From positions 62,001 to 126,000 of the forward strand of contig JAOVVO010000126.1 of the NCBI GenBank assembly GCA_028564675.1: 64,000 bases of DNA. The letters run 5' to 3'. Position numbers and translations under genes: made by a program. Source of the DNA: Onchocerca lupi. Taxonomy: Eukaryota > Nematoda > Chromadorea > Rhabditida > Onchocercidae. The notes beneath the pieces are model-generated. The model made no database searches, was not told the origin of the DNA, and saw nothing but the letters and a program-made list of their open reading frames with translations. Positions 52,612-63,493 of the stretch are shown here, piece after piece (within the stretch, counting starts at the first letter, position 1; each line of letters begins with the position of its first letter).

Positions 52612-55600
52612 TCAGCAGTTCAAACTAGAGCCCTTCTTTAGATTATCGGCCACCACAGCTAGTTTGTCATATCGTGTCTTGCTATCCTTTGAAAAATCTT
52701 TTGATCCAAACAATAGTTTTAAACTAAATTCTGTACTCAAAAAGTTATCCCTATGAGGTATCTTTCCATTGCATAAGTTCGAACTATCAGAACCAAGTCG
52801 GTTAGTTCGTTTTATCCATTGCCGACCTTCTTGAAGCCATTTCCACAGATTATCTGAAACAGAATTATTTCACTTGACTCGTAAATGCTAAGTGCCTTTA
52901 TAATTTTTTAATTACTTGCTATGTACATCTCACACCAGATACATGCAGACTTATCTACCCATAATAGGAAAAAGGATTTTCAAATAGCAATATTTCTCGC
53001 GTCAATCTTAAAATATCTGGATAGTATCATTTGCTTCATGAAATTCCCGCGACATTTCAAACAAAATCGTTTGAATGAAATGATATATCCAATAGGAGTA
53101 GGATGAAACGTATAATTCGATAGAATAAATGTCGCGTAATTTCAGAAAAACTTGCCCACATCCGTTGCCCATGTCGTGCCGTTATCCATATCATCAACCG
53201 AAGAGAGGTTATTTGATAGAATGTTGAGAAGTGGTTGCATAAATGGTATGGTGATTTCGGGATAGTTAAGCGGTAGTGGTTCACATCGATGCAATTTGCA
53301 AGCCACAGATTCAAGCTCCTGCTGCAATGTCCGTGAATATTCTTCGACAGGGATAGATTTTACCTGCAGCACTTACTGATTCTATGCATCGAGAGCATCG
53401 TTTTAGCATATTAATACAATTTTTATTTAGTGGACCAATTTTTCGTATGATAATTGGAATTCTAAATATGTTGAAATATGTCTTAGATGAAGTTTAAAAT
53501 GTAACTTTCATTTGAAATAATAATGACGTGCATTGATTATAATTTTGCTAATTACATTTACATGTGGTCGCATGCGACTTATCGATGAGATCCCATGAAA
53601 GGCGTTGGTTGATTTAGACAGTAGGATGGTGGCCATGGAAGTTGGAAATCGCTAAGGAGTGTGTAACAACTCATCTGCCAAATCAACTGGCCTTGAAAAT
53701 GGATGGCGCTTGAGTGGAAGACTTATACTCAACCGTAAGAATAGATTTTACCTGCAGCGCTTACTGATTCTATTTTATTATGCTTCAAGTCAGGAAAGAA
53801 TGGTAAAAATTGAAAATGCCAAGAATGAAGTCTTCTTTAGTATTTCAATTTCAACTGTCCGAAAAGGCATTTGAAGTACGGATTGTTTAGGAATTGAAGG
53901 AAACAGTATCTATTCTGAGATATGCTTGGCTTATGACTTCTCGTTTGTAATGCTTTTAGACGAAATATCTCAGAGAGTGTAGGCTCTAATGATTGTTTTG
54001 GTCATTTCATGCAAATTATCTAATTAGTTGCGGGAAGAATAAAAGAGCAAATTCATCACGTCAGCGGTAATATATGCTTGTAGCGTAGTGCAGCCAGCAG
54101 AAGAAAAGTGTTAATTTGATGAAATTTTGGAAAAAACTTTTCACTCCCTTGATTATTAGAACTTCTATTCTTCAATGATGGAATCCTTCTGTCTTCTTAG
54201 AAATACTCCGATTAAAATTTGTAAAGTGGAAAAGCTTTTGAGTTAAACAAGTTTGAAATTTAACTTTGAACTTATCAAAAACTTACGAAATCTGAACATA
54301 ATGCATCAAAAAGCGTAAGGAAGGAAAATGCATTCCCATATTGATAAAATAAGGCATGAGCAATTTGCGCCCAAGCATTGTATATGGCGCAACGTTCACT
54401 ATCTTGGGCCTGATGCAATATTGACAAAATACATAAATAATGCAACGAACGATTTCTGGAAGTGTGAAGATGTTTGAGAAAGAAATTTTGCCTATCGATT
54501 CAGGACTGCAGGAAATCTTTAGAATTATAGACATTCTCATAACAGTACTAGTCATGATCAAAATAACTATAAATGATTCGGTTGCAGATTCCGGTCTGCT
54601 TTGTGGCTGGTTTGCTATATAGCGATATAAAAATTAATGTGGTACTAAAATAATAAATATAACGAAGGTACTAGGAATTAGAACAGCCTTAGTGATTTGT
54701 TTGATCAATCATGAGCCATACTATGTTGAGTATTCAAATCATTTACCTTTCCAACAGATCATTTCGCACATTTTGTCCATGTGGCAATAGAATAAGTGAC
54801 AAGCCATTTAATTGCTCGAATTTTCCTGCATCCTATAAAAAAGCCAATTGTTTGTCGAGTATTTGCAAGTGAAGACATTCATGTCATTCAAGCCAAGCCA
54901 GACATGATCTAATATAGGCCTTCAAGAAATGATTATTGTTTTTTGCATTTATCTTAGCAACTAGACAAAGAGATTGAATTTTCTTAATAAATGCTACTTG
55001 AAATATTTTTAATGAAACTTATCTTGAATGAAATTTCATATTTTTTCACTTACTTTCAATGGTACTTGCAAGTTTCTTCCAAATCTCAATAATCGATAAT
55101 CTTCAGCAGTTATGAGCTCAGCGCAACTTTCCGGTTTTTTCGCTAATAGCAGCTGTCTGAAAAGTCCAGCCTTGCAACTACATTTACAAATAAGTTGAAT
55201 AATTGAAAACTATAAAACCCAGGCCAAGATAGAGACGATGATCTAAATTGCCAACGCATTTTAAATTGAAAAAGTCTGAAATTTATAATATCCTCCATGT
55301 TTTCATAGGTGTTAAAGGAAATTTATAATGTTCTGATGTCAAATCGGTAATAGTAACACAATATCAGAAAGATGAACATAAACGTTAGCCTTGATAGTAA
55401 GATTAGATAAATGAATGAAATCAAACGATGATGTGAAAAAACAATGTTGAAAGATAGCATTATTGATTGGAAGAAGATCGGATGCTCTTTTTAAAGCTTC
55501 GATAGGCGTGCTGAGATGACTGACCTGAATCTTTCTAGTAACTGCTCTGATTGTGGCTTATTATTGGGTTCAATAAATGGTGATCGGTAGTTATACAAAT

Positions 55601-58600
55601 CAATAGCGCTGCTTATGGAGGTGATAGTGCGTGTTCTTGGCTGATCGTAATCGGAATTATCAACCACACAGCCACTGTCTCGAATTGGAAGTGGTAAAAT
55701 TTTCCGTTTTGGAAGTACTGGAAATGAATCGCTTCGTGGAATCCGCCAATGGAGTTTACTAACATCAAGGCAAGATATAGACGTGGCTGGAGGTGAAGTG
55801 ACGCCTGAGGCTGTCAGTTCGCTGCGTACTGAATTTAGAGAGTTCAGTGATAATTTGTGATTCTGTAGCTGATCTAATTTCGACATTGAAGCATTCAGAA
55901 TTTCATTCCTTCTCATGTTTGAAGGCTCTTCTTGAACGATCAACGCTGCAGTTGTCGCTTTTTCCATAGCATCGTAATCTATTTCGGAGTACTAAAATTT
56001 GAGAATATTTGCATAGTGAAGATTGAAATTTGAAAATTCTCTAAAAGTCTAACTTGTTTCCTGAATTTTAAAATTTCAATTCAAGATAGGAAAGATTCTT
56101 TCTTTTCGAAAATATTATTCTAAGATAGAATATTTCTGTAGTTTACCTCATCCTGATCTTCTTCAACCGGTGATGGGAATGGTTTTGGCAAGGGGCGATT
56201 GAGTAAATCCGACAAGGGAAGATGTGATTTTCTGCTAGATGAGATCGATAAAGTAGGTGATAGTGGTTGAGCTGCTTTTAATTGCAACTGTTTTCGTGTT
56301 TCATTTAAAAGAATCGTTTGGGTCAACGATCGCTTTTGATCTGAAATATCTTCGTCGAACGTTTCAAATTGCTCATCTTAGTTAATTGAGGAATTGTGTT
56401 GCGAGTAAAAATACGAGAATTTCAATAAAATTGTTAGTTTTCCTTGCCTTTGCTGAAATTTCAAGAAATATTTGAAAATTTTTGAACCGATGGTATCAGA
56501 ATGATGTTGGAGAATTTTCAACAAAAAAACTGTAGTTACAAGTTGAACATAAGATGACTAATTACATACAAAGTTGGCTTGAAGTTTTAGATGAACTTCA
56601 CTTTGATTTATTTGAAGCAGAAATTTGCCTATCAAGTTAATGTATTAACAAAGCTTACCAAATTTAAACATTTGTGGTCGGAGAATTTTCATATAATTTT
56701 GATCAATTTCAAGTTGTGATTCAAAATTATGAGTTGTGAAAATTGTTGTGTTGGGTACGGGATTCTTTATAATACAACCACTAATCCGAGTGATTGGCTT
56801 GTTATGTGTCTGATAAAATGTTATCAAATCTGATACATTTTCGAATTGTTCTTCTTCGAACTGCAACACATTTATTTTGGAAAAACTATCGATTGTTAAA
56901 AGGAAATCAGCATTTTATTCTTCCATGGCTTTCAAAAATTATTATTGCCAGAAGTCTGTTTTATTGGACTGTCCCTTCCACATATGCAGACATTTTTATA
57001 ACATTTCCTACAGAACTGCCATGCAAATGCTCCCGAAGTATTGACATTGGTGAAAAAAAGTAATTGATCTATGAATATCACAGACTAATTTATAATGATT
57101 GTTAAGAGCGACGTCGCATGAGAAAGTTGCGACAGGTGGAAGAACATATCTCATTTACAATAATCAATTCTATAAAATTAGCTCAAACCTAAAGTGAGAA
57201 GGTGAGAAAAAAAAGTTTGCAAAATATTTGCGCACAATAGCTCCAGTGAATTAGCAGCAACTAATGCTTTCTATCATTTGCTTATTCGAGGAAAGTTAGA
57301 TTTAATCAAAAAAATATCGACTGATCAATTTTCTGACGATACTTTCATTTCTTTCGAAAAACAGATGGACGGTTTTTAGAACAAGCGATTATAAGAGAAT
57401 CTAGAAAGCTGAAAAAATACATTTAGTAGCAATGTTTTTTCAATGCTTTCTTTTCGCGGTGCTATACCTTTTTGCAGTACAAAAATGAATTTAATACTCT
57501 TCATTTTAATTTGATATTCGGAAGGATAAAGCGATTTATAAATTCTACTGCATTCTGCTCACAACAACAGAAAATCCACATCCGAAAATTAATTCAAAAT
57601 TCTGAAAAGTTTATGCAAACCTGAAAAAAAAATCCAGTTGAGCTGAAGGGCGATGGATCTTTGTTAATTTGAAAGTGTACGGCATGTCCGTTCCAAAATA
57701 CTGTCAATACAAAATCACCTTTGAATGAAATGCTATCACGAACCTGCAATAAAATCAGATAAACTTGGGAAAAAAATTTAAGAAAACTGTCGTTTGGAAT
57801 TTCAACTTTTCGATGTTTCTTAGAGGAACCTTTTACAGAATTGATACTAATAAATCAAAAATGGTAGTAAAAAGAACCAAAAACACATCATGTCAACGTA
57901 ACATTCAATGATTTCAGCAGTTCAGTAGAGTCATCAACTTTTTGCTTTTTATCAACGTGTCCAAAATTTAACTAAATTTTAAGGAAGAATCATCGTTGAT
58001 GATAGGGAGCGATTCACTTTTGTGCAGGATAAAAATGAATTTTTGCGAAATATTGAAATTTATTGAATTTTTTATGAAATATAATACATATTAACAAATT
58101 AATAATTTTAAATCAAAATTCAAATCAAAATCCGAATTTTTTTTTTTTTTTTTTTTTTTTTTTGAATGCTCTGAATTGTTTCGCTGAATTTTTTTGCAAA
58201 GACTTTTGCTCAATCAAAATAACGGGGGGTTGAAAGTATTAGGATATAAAAATAATTTACGATCAATGTGGTTCACTTGATCACTTGGTCAAAGGTCATT
58301 CTGATGGCATTTCTCTTATATTCAGGCTCTTCCTTAAAATCGATATATCTCCTTTTTCATCTTTCTTAATAACAGGTATTTACACTAAAGTCAATATGCA
58401 TATCATTAATTAGTGTAATTAGTGTATATGCAAAATGGCAATGTCCTCATTGAATACTAATTATAATTTCATAGGGATAGATGTCTTTTAAAGCTTACTA
58501 AGAAATCTCCTTCGGATTGAACAAGACATTCGGAGCGTAATCTTGTCAACAAGCCATGATACCAGCATTCCAGTCCCAAAACAACTTCTTGTGAGGGACG

Positions 58601-58642
58601 TGGTATATCATAGGTTGGCATAATTGTCGCAAGGAGTGACAT
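52612..58642 (-). CDS. NSP-family SH2 adaptor with CDC25-like domain (BCAR3/SH2D3 homolog)
   Basis: Adaptor that in vertebrates links receptor and focal-adhesion tyrosine-kinase signalling to p130Cas family proteins through a catalytically inactive RasGEF-like domain. Model exons: 58499-58642, 57621-57743, 56659-56860, 56147-56340, 55525-55991, 55054-55156, 54747-54832, 54287-54491, 53938-53983, 53156-53371 and 52612-52853 (2028 nt, 675 residues, frame closed). SH2 covers residues 27-124. A Ser/Pro-rich linker follows, with PLPKPFPSP and a YDQP (YxxP-like) site. The CDC25-like domain runs from about 377 to the end. The start at 58642 is forced, because a stop lies directly upstream in frame behind an acceptor. 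Exon 9 and the 5' edge of exon 10 are tentative. The last intron starts GCAAGT. The length lies between human SH2D3A and BCAR3. I cannot name a nematode gene symbol for it. Confidence 0.87.
53353..53385. repeat. 33-nt direct repeat, copy 1 (exon 10 5' edge of the NSP-family gene)
   Basis: This stretch spans the exon-intron edge at 53371 and recurs at 53741-53773 with a single A/G difference (32 of 33 identical), same orientation, 388 bp apart. Confidence 0.9.
53741..53773. repeat. 33-nt direct repeat, copy 2 (inside intron 9 of the NSP-family gene)
   Basis: Near-perfect copy of 53353-53385. Beyond the copy the minus strand reads VKSI, as the real exon does, but then hits a stop after about 22 codons. 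It looks like a decayed partial duplication carrying a duplicate 3' splice site. Confidence 0.88.
56659..58642 (-). other. SH2 domain exons of the NSP-family adaptor
   Basis: Three exons assemble one SH2. It starts WYHGLLTRLRSECLV, reaches the phosphotyrosine pocket GDFLVRDS (Arg50, the beta-B5 Arg, present; its VRDS lies just across the intron), then HAVHFQINK, and ends FENVSDLITFYQTHNKPI with a C-terminal IIKNPV. All core landmarks are intact, so phosphotyrosine binding is expected. WYHG preceding the arginine strand is typical of NSP proteins. Confidence 0.93.
58137..58163. repeat. Poly-T tract of 27 in NSP-family intron 1
   Basis: An uninterrupted run of 27 T inside the intron 57744-58498. 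Runs of this length are prone to assembly and replication slippage. Confidence 0.9.
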
Positions 58643-58660
58643 TCATCTGAAAACTTTTGA
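58608..58660 (-). promoter_or_regulatory. Acceptor at the NSP-family start, with overlapping uORF
   Basis: On the minus strand a consensus GTTTTCAG ends at 58647 and is followed at once by ATGAATG. The second ATG (58642) opens the SH2 protein. The first ATG (58646) opens a 12-codon frame that overlaps it and stops at 58608. No upstream frame can read through this acceptor into the protein, so the acceptor is probably a spliced-leader trans-splice site or ends a 5' UTR intron. The uORF may reduce translation. Confidence 0.5.
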
Positions 58661-61315
58661 AAATTGGAGGTTTTTGCGAGTTTATTCGTGATGAATTGGT
58701 GTAATTCGATACAATAAGTTCCAGGAAAGAAGATGGTTCTGCAAGACATTAGACAGATGCAAATGAGATACGAAGGTGTCAATTTGTCGCAATCCTCAGT
58801 GCCATTCTAATATCAATCTTTCACGGGATCCAATTACGAATTAGATGACACTGGCAAATCCATTCAATATAAAGCATTCAGAAAGACAAATGAAACGAAT
58901 GACAGATACGATCTGTAGCAGAAATGACAGGAATATTACTAAAATTGTTGAACTAAAGAGCTTAAATGTCGCTAAAATACCATCTGCCTAAAAAGTTTGC
59001 GGTAATGAATTATCGTTTACTGCTATTGGCTTTAGTTGGGTTAGCAGATCCTAAGTAAACAATGTGATGCAAAAGATGACAAAATAAACACGACTTTTAA
59101 TTTCCCTACTCGCCGAATAAATTACCTCCAATTATGTTCATTGTTCACTAAAATGCAATCGATGATAAGAAGTTTCTTTATCAATTAGATGATGATGTTT
59201 ATCATCGTATCGAGGACTAACAATAGTGTCGCACATGCATCGTCACCCTTTTAGGGGTTAGTGCTGATTGCGGATGTTATTAGAAATAGAGCAATATATT
59301 CATTGAAATTCAGAGATATCATTTCACATTGGATATTTATTCGTTTTAAGATCTTATCAATACCGAAAAATTTTGATTTCTTAGTGAATCTTCGAATTGA
59401 GTTTAGAATTATAATAAGATATTGTTCAAATATGTTCAACCGAGGATATTTTTTAATGTAACTAATTCACCAATTCCAGTTTCAAACTCTCTGATTCATA
59501 AGAGATATCTGAAATTGGTCAAAAAGACTCTATTGAATTTTAATTTGTTTCAAAAATGAGCAATACTATTTAATCATATAAATTGAACAGTTTTGAATGG
59601 AAAAACAAATTGTGAATTCTTTTCTTTCGACGGTCTTTGTTTCAAGATTAAAGGATTTGAAAAGGTTGAAAATGTTAGAAAGATTCATCATTTTTTGAAA
59701 ATAATTTGCTCAATAACAGAAGAACTATTTAAAAAAAAGAAATCAGATGATTTTGTAACTTCCAAGAAAAACTGAACTGAATTTTGGAAATAAAAGCTAA
59801 GATAAACATTAACCGCGGACTCAAAGTAATGATTCTCTAGAAGATAGACCCATTCCTGGTTGCAGGATTGATGATATTCAAAAAGCTCTATTAAGTAACG
59901 GGTTTTAATAGTGAATCAGAAATCGTGCCGCATGTCGCAGACTATATCATTGGTCATAATTGAATAGAAATATCCGTTACAAAAATGCACTTGAATCATT
60001 TTACAAATAACCTGTTGATGGATGTTTTGAGAGAAAAGTGATATGACGGGAGCTACTCGCACATCAAATTATATTATTCTCTTAAAATCAGAACGAGATA
60101 AAGCGATCAGAAAGCGACGATCGCAACGGAACAGTTTTAATGATAACTGGAAGTCAACAGTTTGGCTGCATCTAAATGTACACCACATTCTACTTTTCGT
60201 AGAGAGCCAAGTCAACCGTATCTAAGGAATAGCAAAAATTTATGATCAATCAGCAAAGGGAAGAAGGCGGAAATGGATCCACAAAGCAGGGTGTGCTTTG
60301 AAGATTAATTTATGAGTTGAAGTAAAGAGTCAGCTGTGACTGTCATCAAGCAAGTGTATATCAGGAAGGCGATGATCCATATTAGCTATTAAGCCTAAAA
60401 AATGGATTGTTTTCATGCATGAAAAAACGCTAAAAAACGAGTTTGAAATTTCAGTCAAGCTCCTTCTTCCCTTTGGTCTACATAGCAAACTGAATGATAC
60501 AATGATAGCCTGATGATCGTAAGTCTGTCCATCCGATGTTTCATTTCAGGAAATAATTTTTCTGAGAGCATGAATCATTCCACAAACATCCGATTGCTGG
60601 ATGTAACTGATGAATTTCTTGTTTATATAATAGCTTTTTAAAGTTACTAATCAATTCTTCAAATGTCATCAGTTTTTCTCACGAACAGAACTAATGCTTT
60701 ATGTTAACTCTGTTTCGAGGCCTTTTTCATAATGATGGCAACAGAAAATGACCTCGATCAATAATGATATTGAATGTCATATTAGTTTTTTTTTTCATTA
60801 GATAAAACTCATAAACACATACATTTAAAGCTTCTGTGTTCATCGAACAGCTTTTATTATTTTTCTTTTTTGTTAGCCAATTCAGACATTGGATCACTGA
60901 AAACATTTATTCAGCATAATGCTCGTTATAAGCCTGAAAGTTTTATGTTTAATGGCTAGTATACACAGTGAAACCAAGTCTTGTCGCAAATTATTACAGT
61001 TATTACAACTTTACAACTTTACGTTTACACGCGTGTGTCACATCACGTGGAATAAGTTATGCGATCTCTGTTACTAAACAACTGTCAAATCGATTTCAAA
61101 ATCAATTCGAAATAATGAATTCCAAATAAATTTCTAAAAACTTTCCCAACAAAATGGAAATTTCGCACAAATAGAAAGATAAAATGAGCGACTGAATGCA
61201 CCATGGGTTGATGTCATATCAACTATAGCTAACGAAAACTGATAATGCCAGCCTATTAGATGGATATTTAGGAATAGCAAGAAGTGAACATTCAGAAATA
61301 TTTATTTTTCTAAAT
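58643..61315. other. Intergenic region between the orphan gene and the NSP-family start
   Basis: About 2.7 kb with no supportable exon. It should hold the NSP-family promoter. Open frames on both strands at 59251-59461 are mirror images of low-complexity sequence. A plus-strand frame at 60043-60225 has a protein-like look but no splice framing. No RNA gene recognised. Confidence 0.5.
61301..61306 (-). terminator. Candidate polyadenylation signal of the orphan gene
   Basis: AATAAA on the minus strand begins 10 nt after the TAA at 61316-61318. A very short 3' UTR of this kind is acceptable in nematodes and mildly supports the gene model. Confidence 0.4.
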
Positions 61316-62582
61316 TTATGTAAATTTTCGAAATTGGAAACCAGAGAAAACTTTCTGCAACAAGAAATTCCATCGATCTGCAAAATGTGTTGGGAGTAGG
61401 TTTCTACATCGAAAATTCCGCGAGGATTGGACCTGTCGAGAAAATGACCAAACAATTTGAATAAAGAGGAATGTCTGCATCGGCCGCATCCATTTTTTGC
61501 GATGTCTGGAAGGGGGAAAGGAGTATTCGTTGGAATGCTTGCTAATATGAGAGAGATACTCGCTGATTAATAGCATCGAAATGAAGAAGTTTTTGTCATT
61601 CCTGATCTGTTTTTTTTTTTGGTACAAATGGCATGTTTCGATTATGAAAATATCATGAAAATATTAAGAAAATATCAAAAAAAAAAAAAAAAAAAAAGAG
61701 CATTTTGATTCTTTTTTAGATTTTGTTTCGTTCACTTTACTTAAACATGGAATGAGCATTAGGCTGAGCCTGATGTTTCTTTGCAAACCTTTATTTCTCC
61801 ATTTCTGAAGCTATACTTAGGAAAAGAACTATTAGAGCCTTATTTTTGATACAAATTTTCGCATTTAAACTATAAATTTTGTCTATCACAAACTAGTCAT
61901 AACAAAATTGAAATGATAATTTGAATAAAAATTCAAAATATGTAATCAAATAGTGTTGAATTAAAAATAATTTATCTGCAAGAATTTCCGTTTATTTTTA
62001 TAAAACAGTTCCATGCGGTAATCGATAACAATCGACTATATTGTAATAATCTATTTTATCTATAGATCTATTTTCGTGCACCGAAATACTAGCCTTCTAG
62101 TAAACAACACATTTCCACTTACGTGTAATAAATGTGGCGTAAGTTTTTCTGGAAGACTAACTCGTTTCATATCCTTACAATCATCAATGTCCTTCAGAAT
62201 AATGAAATATGAAACAGAAGTACCCTTCTCTTCATCCATCTCTCCAGCGAATAAAACAGACTTCGATGCATTAAAATGCTGAATCGTACAATGCGAAGCA
62301 ATCGCAATTATCACAACTTTTGGTCTCTTGATAGGTCACTTGATAATGGAGTAGGGTTTAGAAGGTTGTTATTCTGAGGGAATTTTAGAAGAAAGGATGA
62401 AGAGCTTTGTAGTGTTTCATCATGTATCCCACATAGATTCTGTATTTCTCCTCATTTCTCAGACATCTCAGAATAAAAATTCCAGTCCTCACTGATATGT
62501 TCGGTGAAATTCCCTCCGAAAAAAAATACATCGAGGAAATGTCTTGAGAAAAAACAAGACTATCAATCTGTATGTGTATGTG

Positions 62583-62631
<49 letters not shown>

Positions 62632-63493
62632 TTGTGTTCTGTATATGGTTGACCCTCAATGATTTTTTGCTTGCAAATGCAAAATTGCACTCCGCATTAC
62701 TCATTATAGTATTCTTTTAAATAACTTCATTGAAAAAATTCGACCGGAAATGAGTGACTTTTATGCATTCAAATTACAATTTTAAAATTACGAGGGAAAT
62801 TTTGCTTCAATTATTCAATCTTCTATGATGAATGAATACAGTGACCTAAAAAAGAATTGGAAAGAAAGAGAGAGGAAAATGAGAGAGCTGGAAAGGAAAT
62901 TTATCAGGAATTTTCAATATTTGTATTCATACAAAGTTGTGCGCAGCTATCGACAAAGACCGATTGCGCTTCTCGTTCCTCCAGAATTCCTCCATCCATC
63001 GTTTGTCGTGCTCATCGCAACATATGAAAATGGCTTCTGGATTATTTCTCGATTCCTACATTTCCTCTTCTTTGAAAATTTTCACTGACTTATTTCGTCT
63101 AAATTTCAAACGCATAAATTGCTGAGCTAATGTTTCCAAGTTGCTTCGGTACACTTCAATATGCCGTGTGTGATTTCATACATGATTTATTCACTTCTTT
63201 TTCGCTGCTACACTGCTTGAAAACGCGTCACAACAATTTTCAAATCAATTTTGTTTAATCTACCAGATGAATTTTCTAGTCAATACAAAATATGTTTGTG
63301 AAATTTCTGAAATAAATACCTCGTTATACTTTAGAATTTCGTACTGTGATAAAACTGTCTTATAATAAGTAAACAATTGAAATCGAGAATTTGGAGGACT
63401 GAGATATTTTTTCAATTTGAGACTAATTTTGAGTCTCTTCTCTTTGCCATATTCAAGAGAACGACAATTTCTTAAATCCATCAACCGTGGCAT
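61316..63493 (-). CDS. Unrecognised four-exon gene model, 154 residues
   Basis: I do not recognise this protein. Exons 63320-63493, 62123-62278, 61433-61505 and 61316-61377 join in phase from ATG to TAA (465 nt). Splice sites are ordinary: donors GTATTT, GTAAGT and GTCCAA, with three CAG acceptors. The first exon is basic (GKEKRLKISLKLKKY) and ends YKTVLSQYEILKYNE. The second is mixed and acidic (FAGEMDEEKG, YFIILKDIDDCKD). The last two encode DAADADIPLYSNCLVIFS and a short C-terminus, WNFLLQKVFSGF. There is no signal peptide, membrane helix or known motif. Exons 1 and 2 are convincing as coding sequence; exons 3 and 4 rest on splice sites and phase. There may be more 5' sequence, or these could be remote 5' exons of another transcript. 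Confidence 0.5.
61677..61697. repeat. Poly-A tract of 21
   Basis: An uninterrupted A-run inside the orphan gene's second intron. No retroposed body was recognised beside it. Confidence 0.9.
62570..62640. repeat. (TG)n microsatellite with TATG interruptions
   Basis: About 70 bp of TG dinucleotides with a few TATA/TATG interruptions, inside the first intron of the orphan gene model. It produces spurious His-Thr repeat frames on the minus strand. Likely length-polymorphic. Confidence 0.95.

Larger units (their letters stand above)
52612..55156 (-). other. CDC25-like (Cas-binding) domain exons of the NSP-family adaptor
   Basis: Recognisable collinear blocks with BCAR3: LILLPHGQNVRNDLLER (exon 54747-54832), ERCAIYNAWAQIAHALFYQY (54287-54491), IPFMQPLLNILSNN (53156-53371) and STEFSLKLLFGSKD near the C-terminus (52612-52853). 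In BCAR3 the matching C-terminal block is the TEFQMRLLWGS segment. NSP proteins keep this fold closed, lack demonstrable GEF activity and use it to grip Cas proteins. Exon 53938-53983 supplies the otherwise missing EIFRL segment and gives a gap-free alignment, but it is short and needs RNA support. Confidence 0.82.

Noticed and set aside
53659..53874. Plus-strand frame covering the 33-nt repeat copy
   Set aside because: Lies antisense in an intron and resembles nothing; the repeat copy is better explained as a duplicated exon edge.
59251..59461. Open frames on both strands as a gene or inverted repeat
   Set aside because: AT-rich sequence simply lacks stops on both strands. No hairpin-forming inverted repeat was evident.
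62489..62704. His-Thr repeat protein on the minus strand
   Set aside because: It is the translation of the TG microsatellite.
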